DNA of 64,000 bases from positions 1 through 64,000 of the forward strand of contig NZ_JAGGOS010000011.1 in NCBI RefSeq assembly GCF_018614205.1. The letters are read 5' to 3'. Numbering within the stretch: position 1 is the stretch's first letter; each line of letters starts with the position of its first letter. The position numbers and the translations under genes are program-made. Below, piece by piece: positions 17,004-27,043 of this stretch. Source of the DNA: Streptomyces sp. ISL-36. GTDB taxonomy: Bacteria; Actinomycetota; Actinomycetes; Streptomycetales; Streptomycetaceae. Under the pieces are notes generated by a model. The model was not told the DNA's origin, ran no database searches, and saw nothing but the letters and a program-made list of their open reading frames with translations.

Positions 17004-18076
17004 TGGATCCCCTCCGACATGTTCTGCTGGCTGTTCTGGTGGCCCACTCGGGCGTGCTGCGGGTCGTAGTGGATGCCCACGCCGCGCAGCGCGATCTCGC
17101 GAGCCGCTTCGAGGTACGACAGTGAACCACTGGAGCCCGGGTCGTAGGTGAGGACGGTCTGCCCGTAGCTCGGCGCCTCCGAGATGCGCACGGATCGCGG
17201 GATGCTCGTCCGCAGCACCTCCTTGCCGAAGTGGGTGCGCACCTCGTCGGCCACCTGAGAGGCGAGCCTCGTCCGGCCGTCGTACATGGTGAGCAGGATC
17301 GTCGAGACATGCAGCGTGGGGTTGAGGTGTCCGCGCACCAGCTCGACGTTCCGCAGGAGCTGCCCCAGGCCCTCCAGCGCGTAGTACTCGCACTGGATCG
17401 GGATCAGCACCTCGGCCCCAGCCACCAGGGCGTTGACCGTCAGCAGGCCCAGCGACGGCGGGCAGTCGATCAGGATGTAGTCCAGCGGCTGCTCGTACGC
17501 CTGGATCGCACGCTGCAGTCGGCTCTCCCGCGCCACCAGCGACACCAGCTCGATCTCCGCACCGGCGAGATCGATGGTGGCCGGGGCGCAGAAGAGACCT
17601 TCGACGTCCTGTACGGGCTGGACCACGTCGGAGAGCGGCTTGCTCTCCACCAGAACGTCATAGATCGAGGGGACTTCGGCGTGGTGGTCGATCCCCAGGG
17701 CGGTCGAGGCATTGCCCTGCGGGTCGAGGTCGATGACCAGGACCCTGGCGCCATGCAGCGCCAGAGAAGCGGCAAGGTTGACCGTCGTGGTGGTCTTCCC
17801 CACTCCACCCTTCTGGTTGGCGACGACCATGATGCGTGTCTGGGTGGGCCGAGGAAGACCCTCGCCGGCACGCCCCAGCGCCTCTACTGCCAGCTGGGCT
17901 GCACGACCAATGGGGGTGTCGTCCATGGGGGGCGGTGTTTCACGTGAAACATCCTCCCCCACCGATTCGGTTCGGGGACCGGGGACCGGATCGGTCATCG
18001 GTCCCGCGATGTTGGCGTCGGACCGCAAGGATTCACTCTCCTCGGCTTCAGGCTCGCGATGCACAGAGCCTGCCAT
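17000..18076 (-). CDS. parA: Chromosome-partitioning ATPase ParA
   Basis: A deviant-Walker ATPase that positions ParB-origin complexes during sporulation septation. I start at ATG 18076 (358 residues, [10 protein letters not shown]); the frame stays open to 18295. Walker [10 protein letters not shown] lies at residues 89-97, followed by [12 protein letters not shown] and [12 protein letters not shown]. The first 80 residues are disordered and contain the parS-encoded segment DVSRET at residues 42-47. No strong ribosome site precedes any start, so initiation could be further upstream. Confidence 0.95.
   Translation of the reverse strand: MAGSVHREPEAEESESLRSDANIAGPMTDPVPGPRTESVGEDVSRETPPPMDDTPIGRAAQLAVEALGRAGEGLPRPTQTRIMVVANQKGGVGKTTTTVNLAASLALHGARVLVIDLDPQGNASTALGIDHHAEVPSIYDVLVESKPLSDVVQPVQDVEGLFCAPATIDLAGAEIELVSLVARESRLQRAIQAYEQPLDYILIDCPPSLGLLTVNALVAGAEVLIPIQCEYYALEGLGQLLRNVELVRGHLNPTLHVSTILLTMYDGRTRLASQVADEVRTHFGKEVLRTSIPRSVRISEAPSYGQTVLTYDPGSSGSLSYLEAAREIALRGVGIHYDPQHARVGHQNSQQNMSEGIQ
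17937..17950. other. parS: parS site 5, inside parA
   Basis: GTTTCACGTGAAAC lies in the 5' coding part of parA, within the disordered leader before the ATPase domain. It could let ParB affect parAB transcription. Confidence 0.92.
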
Positions 18077-18237
18077 GCTTTCGGGGTCGTGAACCAGCGA
18101 GGTCCGTGGTTCTGTGGACGAATCCACCTCGGTGGACAACCCCGTCACCCTCGTGGGGGGCTTCACGGGCGGTTTGCGGTCCCGGGGCGTGGCAGCCGCG
18201 CGGCCGCGGCTGATGATCCCCTGCAGCAGTGAGCGAC

Positions 18238-18251
18238 GTTTCACGTGAAAC
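18238..18251. other. parS: parS site 6, upstream of parA
   Basis: GTTTCACGTGAAAC in the parA-rsmG gap, about 160 bp upstream of the chosen parA start and so near its promoter region. Confidence 0.92.
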
Positions 18252-18343
18252 ACGATGCACTCGCCGTCGACCCAGGACCGCTCGACACTCCGCAATACGT
18301 ACGTATGGCAGCTTGTACGGATCAGTTGCGCCGCGTTGACGCC

Positions 18344-19060
18344 TCAGCGACGACGGCGGGTCCTGCTGGGGCGGGCGGCCTTGGCTCGCTTGGCGGCGAA
18401 CCTCACACCACCGGGGCTCTCGCCGACCTCCACCCGTACGACGGTCGCCAACGGGTCCACGATGCCTTCGCCGACCTGAAGCACCGTGGTTTCCACCACA
18501 CCGAGCTTGGAGAGCGCGGCACGGGCGCCGTCGATCTCCTCCTCGGCGGTGTCGCCCTTGAGGGCCAGCATCTCTCCGTACGGACGCAGCAGCGGGACAC
18601 CCCAGCCGGCCAGCCGGTCCAGCGGGGCCACGGCACGCGCCGTCACCACGTGGACAGGCGGGAGCGTCCCGAGCACCTCCTCGGCACGGCCTCGGACCAC
18701 GGTCACATGGTCGAGCCCGAGCAGCTCCACGACCTCCTGAAGGAAGTTCGTACGGCGGAGCAGCGGTTCCAGGAGCGTGATCTTCAGGTCGGGCCGCACC
18801 AGGGCCAGCGGGATACCGGGCAGGCCGGCGCCCGAGCCGACATCGCACACGGTGACGCCCTCGGGGACCACCTCGGAGAGCACCGCACAGTTCAACAGGT
18901 GCCGCTCCCACAGCCGGGGCACCTCACGCGGGCCGATCAGGCCACGCTTGACGCCCGCGTCCGCGAGGAGCTCCGCGTACCGGACAGCCTCCGGGAAATA
19001 CTCACCGAATACCGTCCGCGCCTGTTCGGGCGCAGGGGGGAGCTCCGCTGCCTCCGTCAC
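18344..19060 (-). CDS. rsmG: 16S rRNA (guanine-527-N7) methyltransferase
   Basis: Methylates G527 of 16S rRNA using S-adenosylmethionine; loss confers low-level streptomycin resistance. I place the start at GTG 19060 (MTEAAELPP), behind GGAAGGAC, giving 238 residues; the open frame extends 14 codons further. The SAM-binding motif CDVGSGAGLPGIPLAL follows the conserved REVPRLWERHLLNC segment. RAVAPLDRL is further on and the C-terminus is basic (AKRAKAARPSRTRRRR). Confidence 0.95.
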   Translation of the reverse strand: MTEAAELPPAPEQARTVFGEYFPEAVRYAELLADAGVKRGLIGPREVPRLWERHLLNCAVLSEVVPEGVTVCDVGSGAGLPGIPLALVRPDLKITLLEPLLRRTNFLQEVVELLGLDHVTVVRGRAEEVLGTLPPVHVVTARAVAPLDRLAGWGVPLLRPYGEMLALKGDTAEEEIDGARAALSKLGVVETTVLQVGEGIVDPLATVVRVEVGESPGGVRFAAKRAKAARPSRTRRRR

Positions 19061-19131
19061 GGGAACCGTCCTTCCGCACCGCACGCATAGGTGCGAGCGC
19101 ACTGTGGTGGCTGAGTATCAGGCTGACAAGA

Positions 19132-19161
19132 TCGGCCCCGCCTGCGAGCAGACGGGGCCGA
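19132..19161 (-). terminator. Hairpin between jag and rsmG
   Basis: A 13-bp stem (outer TCGGCCCCG / CGGGGCCGA, inner four pairs with one wobble) with a CTCG loop on the minus strand lies 15 bp beyond the jag stop codon. Confidence 0.7.
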
Positions 19162-19175
19162 CACTGCGAAATTGC

Positions 19176-19688
19176 TCAGGCAGGGAGAACGACGACGAAG
19201 CGCTGCGGCTCCTCGCCCTCGGACTCGCTGCGCAGACCCGCGGCCGCGACCGCGTCGTGCACGACCTTGCGCTCGAACGGCGTCATCGGGTCCAGCTTGA
19301 CCGGCTCACCGGTGGACTTCACCTCGGACGCGGCCTTGGCGCCGATCTCGGCGAGCTCCTCACGCTTCTTGGCGCGGAACCCGGCGATGTCGAGCATGAG
19401 CCGACTGCGGTCACGGGTCTCCCGGTGCACAGCCAGACGGGTCAGCTCCTGGAGCGCCTCCAGCACCTCGCCGTCGCGACCCACGAGCTTCTGAAGGTCA
19501 CGGCTGCTCGAGTCACTGATGATCGAGACCGCGGCCCGGTCCGCCTCGACGTCCATGTCGATGTCGCCATCGAGGTCGGCGATGTCGAGCAGACCTTCGA
19601 GGTAGTCGGCCGCAATCTCACCCTCCTGCTCGAGGCGGGTCAGGGTGTCGCCACCCTCGGCGGCGGCGGAGGTGGTGCCTTCCGTCAC
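19176..19688 (-). CDS. jag: RNA-binding protein Jag/KhpB (KH and R3H domains)
   Basis: 170 residues from GTG 19688 (MTEGTTSAAAEGG) behind AAGGAG; the open frame upstream of this is a shadow of yidC. A KH domain lies at about residues 40-105 (ISDSSSRDLQKLVGRDGEVLEALQEL). An R3H domain with the R/H motif in PMTPFERKVVHDAV ends the protein. Jag proteins bind RNA and are usually paired with YidC, 13 bp upstream here. Confidence 0.9.
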   Translation of the reverse strand: MTEGTTSAAAEGGDTLTRLEQEGEIAADYLEGLLDIADLDGDIDMDVEADRAAVSIISDSSSRDLQKLVGRDGEVLEALQELTRLAVHRETRDRSRLMLDIAGFRAKKREELAEIGAKAASEVKSTGEPVKLDPMTPFERKVVHDAVAAAGLRSESEGEEPQRFVVVLPA

Positions 19689-19701
19689 GGATCGACTCCT
19701 T

Positions 19702-21012
19702 CTACTTCTTGGACGACGGGTGCTTGGGGCGCTGCTGGCCCTTGCGCTGACCGGACTTGGCCTGACGGGAGGCTCCGGAGTTGGCCCGGCTCGGCCGTGC
19801 GGGCTTGTCGCCCTGCGCCGAGTCCTTGGCCGTGTCCTGAGCCGCGTCCTGCGGCTTCTTCTCCAGCGACGTGGTGGGCTCGCCGGAGTCGGTGGAGTCG
19901 ACGCCGTCCTCGGCGCTCTTCGCCGTGGACTGGCCCGCGGCGGCCTGGCGCTTGGCCTTCGTCTGGCGCTTGGGCTGCTGACGCTTGGCGGCGGCGCCAC
20001 CCTCGGCCTCGACGGTGACGGTGTCGCTCTTGATCACCGTGCCGTCGGCCTGAGCCGCGAACCCGGCCTTGGCCAGGCCCGCGAAGAAGCGGCGCTCGTT
20101 CTCGTTGCGGTCGCTGCCCTTGGCGACGATCACCTTGACGATGTTCTTGCGGCGACGGCCGCGGACCTCACCGTGCTGCGTGACGCTCTTCAGCAGGCGC
20201 TGGAGGTAGGAGTCCTGCGCCTTGCTGCCCGGGGTCGGGTTCTGGTTGATCACGTACATCTGCTGGCCCATGGTCCACACGTTCGTGGTCAGCCAGTAGA
20301 CGAGGACACCGACGGGGAAGTTGATACCCATGACCGCGAAGATCAACGGGAAGATGTACATGAGCATCTTCTGCTGCTGCATGTACGGGGTCTTCACCGA
20401 GAGGTCGACGTTCTTCATCATCAGCTGGCGCTGGGTGAAGAACTGCGAGGCCGACATCATGACGATCATGATCGCGGTGACGATGCGGACCGAGACCAGC
20501 GAGGCGTCGAGAGCGGCGACTTCCTGAGCGCTGTCGGTGAAGGTCGCGGCCAGCGGGGCGCCGAAGATGTGCGCCTGTCGCGCGCTCTCGAGCAGCGACT
20601 GGTTGATGACGCCGATCTCGTCGCCCTGGGCGATGTTGGAGAGCACGTGGTACAGGGCGAAGAAGAACGGGGACTGCGCCAGGATGGGCAGGCACGAGGA
20701 GAGCGGGTTGGTACCCGTCTCCTTGTACAGCTTCATCATCTCTTCGGACTGACGCTGCTTGTCGCTCTTGAAGCGCTCCTGGATCGCCTTCATCTTCGGC
20801 TGGAGCGCCTGCATGTTCCGGGTCGACTTGATCTGCTTGACGAACAGCGGGATCAGACAGATCCGGATCAGCACCACCAGGGACACGATCGACAGGCCCC
20901 AGGCCCAGCCCGTGTCAGGGCCGAAGATCGCCCCGTACAGCTTGTGGAACTGGACGATGACCCAGGAAACGGGCCAGGTGATGAAGCTGAAAAAACTGGC
21001 AATCGTGTCCAC
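19702..21012 (-). CDS. yidC: Membrane protein insertase YidC (Oxa1 family)
   Basis: Inserts and folds membrane proteins with or without Sec. GTG 21012 follows AAGGAGCC inside the end of yidD. It has 436 residues with about five membrane helices, starting [17 protein letters not shown]. The Oxa1 core has an internal arginine ([16 protein letters not shown]), a cytoplasmic coiled segment [17 protein letters not shown] and a very basic Lys/Arg/Gln-rich C-terminus that probably contacts ribosomes. Confidence 0.95.
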   Translation of the reverse strand: MDTIASFFSFITWPVSWVIVQFHKLYGAIFGPDTGWAWGLSIVSLVVLIRICLIPLFVKQIKSTRNMQALQPKMKAIQERFKSDKQRQSEEMMKLYKETGTNPLSSCLPILAQSPFFFALYHVLSNIAQGDEIGVINQSLLESARQAHIFGAPLAATFTDSAQEVAALDASLVSVRIVTAIMIVMMSASQFFTQRQLMMKNVDLSVKTPYMQQQKMLMYIFPLIFAVMGINFPVGVLVYWLTTNVWTMGQQMYVINQNPTPGSKAQDSYLQRLLKSVTQHGEVRGRRRKNIVKVIVAKGSDRNENERRFFAGLAKAGFAAQADGTVIKSDTVTVEAEGGAAAKRQQPKRQTKAKRQAAAGQSTAKSAEDGVDSTDSGEPTTSLEKKPQDAAQDTAKDSAQGDKPARPSRANSGASRQAKSGQRKGQQRPKHPSSKK

Positions 21013-21015
21013 TAA

Positions 21016-21342
21016 TCAGGCTCCTTGAGCATTGGGCGAGGTCTCTGCGGCCGGGCTCGTCTCGGCGGTGGACCCGCCCTTGTCGCCGCGCAGCGCGTTC
21101 CGCAGCATTTCGTGCCAACGGGGGCGCTTGCGCGCAGGCACGTGGTCCACGCCGCCGGGCGACCACGGATTGCACCGCAGGATGCGCCAGGCGGTCAGGG
21201 CTGTGCCCTTGATCGCGCCATGCCGGTCGATGGCCGTGAATCCGTAGTGGGAACACGACGGGTAGTACCGGCAGACGGGCCCGAGGAGCGGGCTGATCGT
21301 CCACTGGTACAGCTTGATGAGAGCCAGCAGCGGGTACTTCAT
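21016..21342 (-). CDS. yidD: Membrane protein insertion efficiency factor YidD
   Basis: A 108-residue protein. The family core is [23 protein letters not shown] with the conserved cysteines and the following [21 protein letters not shown] 21342 overlaps the rnpA stop (ATGA). It is thought to aid YidC-dependent insertion. Confidence 0.93.
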   Translation of the reverse strand: MKYPLLALIKLYQWTISPLLGPVCRYYPSCSHYGFTAIDRHGAIKGTALTAWRILRCNPWSPGGVDHVPARKRPRWHEMLRNALRGDKGGSTAETSPAAETSPNAQGA

Positions 21343-21710
21343 CGCGTGCCCCCTCCCAGGAGCCGCTGAAGCGCGGCGTCCAGGTCTCGGGCCAGCTGTG
21401 CGTGATCGGCGTCGCCGGCTCCGGGCAACGCCCGTACGACCACCAGGCTACCGGGGGGCAGCTCGGAGAGCCGTTCGCGGACGAGATGGCGCAGGCGTCG
21501 CTTGACCTGGTTGCGTACGACCGCACCGCCCACGGCCTTGCTCACGACGAAACCCGCACGCGTCGGGGGAGCGCTCTCCCCAGGCGCGTGCGGGTCCGTT
21601 GCACCGCTGCTCAGATGGACGACGAGGAGCGGGCGACCGGCCCGGCGACCTCGGCGTACCGCGGTTGCGAAGTCCTCGCGCCGCCTCAGCCGATTCTCGG
21701 TAGGCAGCAC
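21339..21710 (-). CDS. rnpA: Ribonuclease P protein component
   Basis: Protein subunit of RNase P, which matures tRNA 5' ends. It has 123 residues and starts with GTG 21710. [13 protein letters not shown] and the RNR-type motif [17 protein letters not shown] are the family hallmarks. It lies 21 bp after rpmH and overlaps yidD. Confidence 0.95.
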   Translation of the reverse strand: MLPTENRLRRREDFATAVRRGRRAGRPLLVVHLSSGATDPHAPGESAPPTRAGFVVSKAVGGAVVRNQVKRRLRHLVRERLSELPPGSLVVVRALPGAGDADHAQLARDLDAALQRLLGGGTR

Positions 21711-21731
21711 GTCATGACCTGTTTAAGCGGA

Positions 21732-21869
21732 TCAGGCGGACAGGCTCGCGCGACCCTTGGCACGACGGTTCGCCAGGATGGCGCGACCGGCACGCGTGCG
21801 CATCCGCAGGCGGAAGCCGTGGGTCTTGGCGCGACGACGGTTGTTCGGCTGGAAGGTGCGCTTGCTCAC
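21732..21869 (-). CDS. rpmH: 50S ribosomal protein L34
   Basis: 45 codons from GTG 21869 to TGA 21732. The sequence begins [18 protein letters not shown] and continues with [13 protein letters not shown], the invariant L34 sequence. It is the first gene of the leftward operon rpmH-rnpA-yidD-yidC-jag and diverges from dnaA. Confidence 0.97.
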   Translation of the reverse strand: MSKRTFQPNNRRRAKTHGFRLRMRTRAGRAILANRRAKGRASLSA

Positions 21870-22252
21870 TCGGGGGCTCCAGAAATGATTCGTTGATGGC
21901 GGGACATCGCCTGGCTGTCACCGTGCGCCCACGAGTAGCTCGCAATACGCCCGAGTGCACCGCTTCACGATCACAGACCGTGATCTTTGCCCATCGGAGG
22001 CAGGCGGCAGCAGCCATCGACAACTCGACCTGGTTACGGTACGCGCGGCTACGCCATCCGGTCAAACCGGCCGATCACCGGGGTCCCATTGTGCACAGGC
22101 TGTGGACAACAACTTGAACGAGGTCAGCCGCCGCGACTACCGTGGCTGGACTCCCGACTTCTTTTTCCGTTCTGTCCTTACCTGTCCTCACGGACTTCGA
22201 CCTACCGTCCCGAGAACCACACATTCGTGGGACCTGCGAGGAAGCGTGCCCT
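21870..22252. promoter_or_regulatory. Divergent rpmH/dnaA promoter region with DnaA boxes
   Basis: This 383-bp gap has no gene. It contains a consensus DnaA box on the minus strand (TTGTCCACA, 22101-22109) and a near box TTGTGCACA at 22089-22097, only 3 bp apart and about 145 bp before the dnaA start. Paired DnaA boxes in this promoter are known to mediate dnaA autoregulation in Streptomyces. Confidence 0.8.
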
Positions 22253-24040
22253 GTGGCTGACGTACCTGCCGATCTTGCCGCAGTGTGGCCACGCGTGCTG
22301 GAGCAGCTCCTCGGAGAAGGCCAGCAGGGCATCGAGCCCAAGGACAAGCAGTGGATCGAGCGCTGCCAGCCTCTCGCACTGGTGGCCGACACCGCGCTCC
22401 TCGCCGTTCCCAACGAGTGGGGCAAGCGGGTCCTCGAGGGGCGCTTGGCGCCGCTGATCAGCGAGACCCTGAGCCGCGAGTGCGGCCGCCCGATCCGGAT
22501 CGCGATCACCGTCGACGACTCCGTGGGCGAGCCGAGCCCGCCCGCCCCGCCGGTCCAGCAGCAGCCGCGCTACGACGAGCGCCCGCCGGCGGAGTCCTAC
22601 GAGAAGTACGACGGCTACGGCCACCGGCCGATGGCCGACGACGGGCTGCCCACCGCACGCCCCGCCTACCCGGACTACCAGCAGCAGCGCCCCGACCCGG
22701 GCTCCTGGCCGCGCACCCAGGAGGACCTCTCCTGGCAGCAGCCGCGGCTCGGCGGCTACCAGGAGCGCGACCCGTACGCGGGTCCCCGGCAGCAGCAGTC
22801 CCAGCAGCCGCGGTACGACGAGCGCCCGCCGGCCTACGACCAGCCGCAGCGGCAGGAGCGGGCCGAGCTGCCCGACCCGCAGGGTCGCGGAGCGGGCCAG
22901 GGGCAGCGTCCGGGCGGGCCCGTACCGGGCCCCGTGGGCGGCGGCCCCGGAGTGGGCCGTCCCGGCTCGTCCTCCGGACAGGGCACGTCCGGCGCCCCGG
23001 GCGAGCAGCACGCACGCCTCAACCCGAAGTACCTCTTCGACACCTTCGTCATCGGATCCTCGAACCGATTCGCGCACGCGGCCGCCGTCGCGGTGGCCGA
23101 GGCGCCCGCGAAGGCGTACAACCCGCTCTTCATCTACGGGGAGTCGGGCCTCGGCAAGACGCACCTGCTGCACGCCATCGGGCACTACGCGCGCAGCCTC
23201 TACCCCGGCACCCGGGTGCGGTACGTGAGCTCGGAGGAGTTCACCAACGAGTTCATCAACTCGATCCGCGACGGCAAGGGTGACACCTTCCGTAAGCGCT
23301 ACCGCGATGTGGACATCCTTCTGGTCGACGACATCCAGTTCCTCGCGAGCAAGGAGTCGACGCAGGAGGAGTTCTTCCACACCTTCAACACGCTGCACAA
23401 CGCGAACAAGCAGATCGTGCTCTCCTCGGACCGGCCGCCCAAGCAGCTGATGACTCTGGAGGACCGGCTGCGCAACCGCTTCGAGTGGGGCCTGACCACC
23501 GATGTGCAGCCGCCGGAGCTGGAGACGCGGATCGCGATCCTCCGCAAGAAGGCCGTCCAGGAGCAGCTCAACGCCCCGCCGGAGGTGCTGGAGTTCATCG
23601 CCTCCCGCATCTCGCGGAACATCCGTGAGCTGGAGGGCGCGCTGATCCGCGTCACCGCCTTCGCGAGCCTCAACCGGCAGCCGGTGGACCTGGGGCTCAC
23701 CGAGATCGTGCTCAAGGACCTGATCCCGGGCGGCGAGGACGCGGCGCCGGAGATCACCGCGAGCGCGATCATGGCGGCCACGGCCGACTACTTCGGGCTG
23801 ACGGTGGAGGACCTCTGCGGATCCTCACGCAGCCGAGTGCTGGTGACCGCCCGCCAGATCGCCATGTACCTGTGCCGGGAGCTCACGGACCTGTCGCTGC
23901 CGAAGATCGGGGCGCAGTTCGGCGGCCGCGACCATACGACCGTGATGCACGCGGACCGCAAGATCCGCGCGCTGATGGCCGAGCGGCGCTCCATCTACAA
24001 CCAGGTCACCGAGCTCACCAACCGCATCAAGAACGGCTGA
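22253..24040 (+). CDS. dnaA: Chromosomal replication initiator DnaA
   Basis: An ATP-dependent initiator that opens oriC. I start at GTG 22253 ([21 protein letters not shown]), giving 595 residues. Domain I is residues 1-85. Domain II is long and disordered (about 90-255; rich in Pro, Gln, Tyr, Arg), as in other Streptomyces. Domain III has Walker [12 protein letters not shown] near 296 and Walker B LLVDDIQF near 354. Domain IV ends with the DNA-binding signature [15 protein letters not shown]. Confidence 0.97.
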   Translation: MADVPADLAAVWPRVLEQLLGEGQQGIEPKDKQWIERCQPLALVADTALLAVPNEWGKRVLEGRLAPLISETLSRECGRPIRIAITVDDSVGEPSPPAPPVQQQPRYDERPPAESYEKYDGYGHRPMADDGLPTARPAYPDYQQQRPDPGSWPRTQEDLSWQQPRLGGYQERDPYAGPRQQQSQQPRYDERPPAYDQPQRQERAELPDPQGRGAGQGQRPGGPVPGPVGGGPGVGRPGSSSGQGTSGAPGEQHARLNPKYLFDTFVIGSSNRFAHAAAVAVAEAPAKAYNPLFIYGESGLGKTHLLHAIGHYARSLYPGTRVRYVSSEEFTNEFINSIRDGKGDTFRKRYRDVDILLVDDIQFLASKESTQEEFFHTFNTLHNANKQIVLSSDRPPKQLMTLEDRLRNRFEWGLTTDVQPPELETRIAILRKKAVQEQLNAPPEVLEFIASRISRNIRELEGALIRVTAFASLNRQPVDLGLTEIVLKDLIPGGEDAAPEITASAIMAATADYFGLTVEDLCGSSRSRVLVTARQIAMYLCRELTDLSLPKIGAQFGGRDHTTVMHADRKIRALMAERRSIYNQVTELTNRIKNG

Positions 24041-24868
24041 GAGAGCCGCTCCGCACCCTCCGTAGGGCGCTCCGGGACACCTCCCGGGGCGCCCTTCGTC
24101 GTACTCCGCCGCGTCGCCGGCCCCTTTCCACACGCCTGTGCGCGGTCGCGGTGTTCGAATACGAAGGACGGGTGGCGGGTTCTCCACAGATTGAGGGATG
24201 ATCTTCCGTCCACAGGGTGGGGACTGCCGAGTTATCCGGATCGCTTCCACAGGCCGACCGGCCAGGGGGTCATCACCCCAGCTCAGAGGGGTGTGGATTT
24301 GTTGGCAACCTTGATCCACAGCCTGTGGACGAAAATTTCGTCCACAGGGGCTCGTCACCGTTGTCCACCGCCAACCCACAGGCGGCGCTCGGTTGCCCAC
24401 AGCTTCTCCACACCGCTGTCCACTGTTCGGCAACGAGACACCCCCGCTCACCGCGTCGAGTGAAAGCGGTCACACCAAGGGAGACGATTGGGCTGTGGGG
24501 AACGTGGGTAAAGCTGGGGACATCGCTGGGGAGAACTCCCCGTGGCCTGTGTACCGGGTGTGCAGAACTTTTGGGCGTCCACAGAACGCCCCGGTTGTCC
24601 ACGGGCTCCACCCACAGGGGCAGTGGACAAAAAACCTGCGCTGACCTGCGCATACGACGTTATCCACCGTTTCCACAGGCCCTACTACTACTCCCACATA
24701 GAGTTAGCCCGGAATCCGCTTCGAAGTGGGGCCTGTGCACAACTCGGCGCCGGAGCCTCGGCAGCCTCTTGTCGCGACTTGACCCCGAGCCGCACCGAGT
24801 GTCGGCGGCGTACGTCAGACTGGTTCCCGCAGTCGACGAAGAGCCAGCAACAGCAGGAGGCGGTTCCG
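24041..24868. other. oriC: Chromosomal replication origin oriC
   Basis: An 828-bp non-coding region between dnaA and dnaN with about 17 DnaA-box-like 9-mers in both orientations. The best are TTCTCCACA (24180, 24404), CCGTCCACA (24206), TCGTCCACA (24324 minus, 24338 plus), TTGTCCACC (24361), TTGCCCACA (24393), TTGTCCACG (24595), TTGTCCACT (24622 minus) and TTATCCACC (24660). TTGTGCACA lies at 24734 (minus). Two boxes meet head to head in a 27-bp inverted repeat at 24322-24348 with GAAAATTTC at its centre. There is no long AT-rich stretch. Layout and location match known Streptomyces origins. Confidence 0.93.
24064..24095 (+). terminator. Terminator after dnaA
   Basis: 14-nt arms (AGGGCGCTCCGGGA / TCCCGGGGCGCCCT) with one mispair that is a G-U wobble in RNA and a CACC loop, 23 bp after the dnaA stop. 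Confidence 0.8.
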
Positions 24869-25999
24869 GTGAAGATCCGGGTGGAGCGCGATGTACTCGC
24901 GGAGGCGGTGGCCTGGGTGGCCCGCAGCCTTCCGGCCCGTCCGCCGGCGCCCGTACTCGCGGGCCTTCTGCTGAAGGCCGAGGACGGCGCGCTGAGCTTC
25001 TCGAGCTTCGACTACGAGGTCTCCGCCCGCGTCTCCGTCGAGGCGGAGGTCGAGGAGGACGGCACGGTCCTGGTCTCCGGCCGCCTGCTCGCCGACATCT
25101 GCCGCGCCCTCCCCAACCGGCCGGTGGAGATTTCCACAGACGGTGTACGGGCGACCGTGGTCTGCGGCTCCTCCCGCTTCACCCTCCACACCCTGCCTGT
25201 GGAGGAGTACCCGGCCCTGCCGGAGATGCCGACCGCGACCGGCACCGTGCCCGGCGAGATCTTCGCCTCCGCCGCCGCCCAGGTCGCCATCGCCGCGGGC
25301 CGTGACGACACGCTGCCCGTGCTCACCGGTGTGCGCATCGAGATCGAGGGCGACACGGTCACCCTGGCCTCCACCGACCGCTACCGCTTCGCGGTCCGCG
25401 AGTTCCTGTGGAAGCCGGAGTCCCCGGACGCCTCCGCCGTCGCCCTGGTGCCCGCGAAGACCCTCCTGGACACCGCCAAGGCGCTGACCAGCGGCGACAC
25501 CGTCACCCTGGCGCTCTCGGGCTCCGGCAAGGGCGAGGGCCTGATCGGTTTCGAGGGCGCGGGCCGCCGCACCACCACCCGGCTGCTCGAAGGCGACCTG
25601 CCGAAGTACCGGACGCTCTTCCCCACCGAGTTCAACTCGGTCGCGGTGATCGAGACCGGCCCCTTCGTCGAGGCCGTCAAGCGTGTGGCCCTGGTCGCCG
25701 AGCGCAACACCCCGGTCCGGCTCAGCTTCGAGCAGGGCGTGCTGATCCTGGAGGCCGGCTCCAGCGACGATGCACAGGCTGTGGAGCGTGTGGACGCGCA
25801 GCTGGAGGGCGACGACATCTCGATCGCCTTCAACCCGACCTTCCTGCTCGACGGTCTGAGCGCGATCGACTCCCCGGTCGCCCAGCTCTCCTTCACCACC
25901 TCCACCAAGCCGGCGCTGCTGAGCGGCAAGCCGGCCGTGGACGCGGAGGCGGACGAGGCGTACAAGTACCTGATCATGCCGGTGCGCCTCAGCGGCTGA
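24869..25999 (+). CDS. dnaN: DNA polymerase III beta sliding clamp
   Basis: The ring-shaped processivity clamp. The start is GTG 24869 after AGGAGG (MKIRVERDVLAEAVAWVARSLP), giving 376 residues; the open frame upstream is oriC. The three clamp domains are visible: SSFDYEVSARV, then LASTDRYRFAVREF, then the C-terminal YKYLIMPVRLSG, a typical clamp ending. Confidence 0.97.
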   Translation: MKIRVERDVLAEAVAWVARSLPARPPAPVLAGLLLKAEDGALSFSSFDYEVSARVSVEAEVEEDGTVLVSGRLLADICRALPNRPVEISTDGVRATVVCGSSRFTLHTLPVEEYPALPEMPTATGTVPGEIFASAAAQVAIAAGRDDTLPVLTGVRIEIEGDTVTLASTDRYRFAVREFLWKPESPDASAVALVPAKTLLDTAKALTSGDTVTLALSGSGKGEGLIGFEGAGRRTTTRLLEGDLPKYRTLFPTEFNSVAVIETGPFVEAVKRVALVAERNTPVRLSFEQGVLILEAGSSDDAQAVERVDAQLEGDDISIAFNPTFLLDGLSAIDSPVAQLSFTTSTKPALLSGKPAVDAEADEAYKYLIMPVRLSG

Positions 26000-26110
26000 C
26001 CCCGGCGGGACGGTCGTCGACTGAGCGGCTGACCCCACAGGTGTGCACCCGCGTCCGGGCGTAGGCTCGGACGCGGGTACGAACCGCACACGACGCTTAA
26101 GGAATCTCTG

Positions 26111-26989
26111 ATGGAGCTCGGTCTCGTCGGTCTCGGCAAGATGGGCGGCAACATGCGTGAGCGCATCCGCCGCGCAGGCCACACCGTCATCGGATACGAC
26201 CGCAACCCGGACCTCGCCGATGTCCACAGCCTGGAAGAGCTTGTGGGCAAGCTCAAGGGTCCGCGCGTCGTGTGGGTCATGGTCCCGGCCGGTGCCGCGA
26301 CCCAGTCCACCGTCGACGAGCTGGCCGAACTGCTCTCCCCTGGTGACATCGTCGTGGACGGCGGGAACTCCCGCTGGACCGACGACGAGAAGCACGCCGA
26401 GGAGCTCGCCGCCAAGGGCATCGGGTTCGTCGACTGCGGCGTCTCCGGCGGTGTGTGGGGCCTGGAGAACGGCTACGCGCTGATGTACGGCGGCGACGCC
26501 GAGAACGTGGCGAAGGTCCAGCCGATCTTCGACGCCCTCAAGCCCGAGGGCGAGTTCGGCTCCGTCCACGCGGGCAAGGTCGGCGCCGGCCACTTCGCGA
26601 AGATGGTCCACAACGGCATCGAGTACGCGATGATGCAGGCGTACGCCGAGGGCTGGGAGCTCCTGGAGAAGGTCGACTCCGTCACCGACGTGCGCGAGGT
26701 CTTCCGCTCCTGGCAGGAGGGCACCGTCATCCGTTCCTGGCTGCTCGACCTGGCGGTCAACGCCCTGGACGAGGACGAGCACCTGGAGAGGCTCCGCGGC
26801 TTCGCGCAGGACTCCGGCGAGGGCCGGTGGACCGTGGAGGCCGCGATCGACAACGCCGTGCCGCTGCCCGCGATCACCGCGTCGCTGTTCGCGCGGTTCG
26901 CGTCCCGTCAGGACGACTCCCCGCAGATGAAGATGATCGCCGCGCTGCGCAACCAGTTCGGTGGCCACGCGGTCGAGTCCAAGAAGTAA
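26111..26989 (+). CDS. gnd: 6-phosphogluconate dehydrogenase (decarboxylating), short form
   Basis: Oxidises 6-phosphogluconate to ribulose-5-phosphate and CO2. It has 292 residues, the short GndA/YqeC-type form. MELGLVGLGKMGGNMRERI gives the nucleotide fold, VDGGNSRWTDD and the CGVSGGVWGLENGYALM block bind substrate, and VGAGHFAKMVHNGIEY carries the catalytic Lys and Asn. ATG 26111 follows AAGGAA. Placement between dnaN and recF is usual in actinobacteria. Confidence 0.93.
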   Translation: MELGLVGLGKMGGNMRERIRRAGHTVIGYDRNPDLADVHSLEELVGKLKGPRVVWVMVPAGAATQSTVDELAELLSPGDIVVDGGNSRWTDDEKHAEELAAKGIGFVDCGVSGGVWGLENGYALMYGGDAENVAKVQPIFDALKPEGEFGSVHAGKVGAGHFAKMVHNGIEYAMMQAYAEGWELLEKVDSVTDVREVFRSWQEGTVIRSWLLDLAVNALDEDEHLERLRGFAQDSGEGRWTVEAAIDNAVPLPAITASLFARFASRQDDSPQMKMIAALRNQFGGHAVESKK

Positions 26990-26997
26990 TCCACAGG

Positions 26998-27017
26998 CTG
27001 TGCACTCCGGTGCACAG
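26998..27017 (+). terminator. Small hairpin after gnd
   Basis: Perfect 8-bp stem CTGTGCAC / GTGCACAG with a TCCG loop, 9 bp after the gnd stop and 26 bp before recF. The adjoining ATCCACAGG resembles DnaA-box sequence. It is a weak terminator or attenuator at most. Confidence 0.4.
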
Positions 27018-27043
27018 CAGCCGGGGGAAGGTCGGCGCACACC

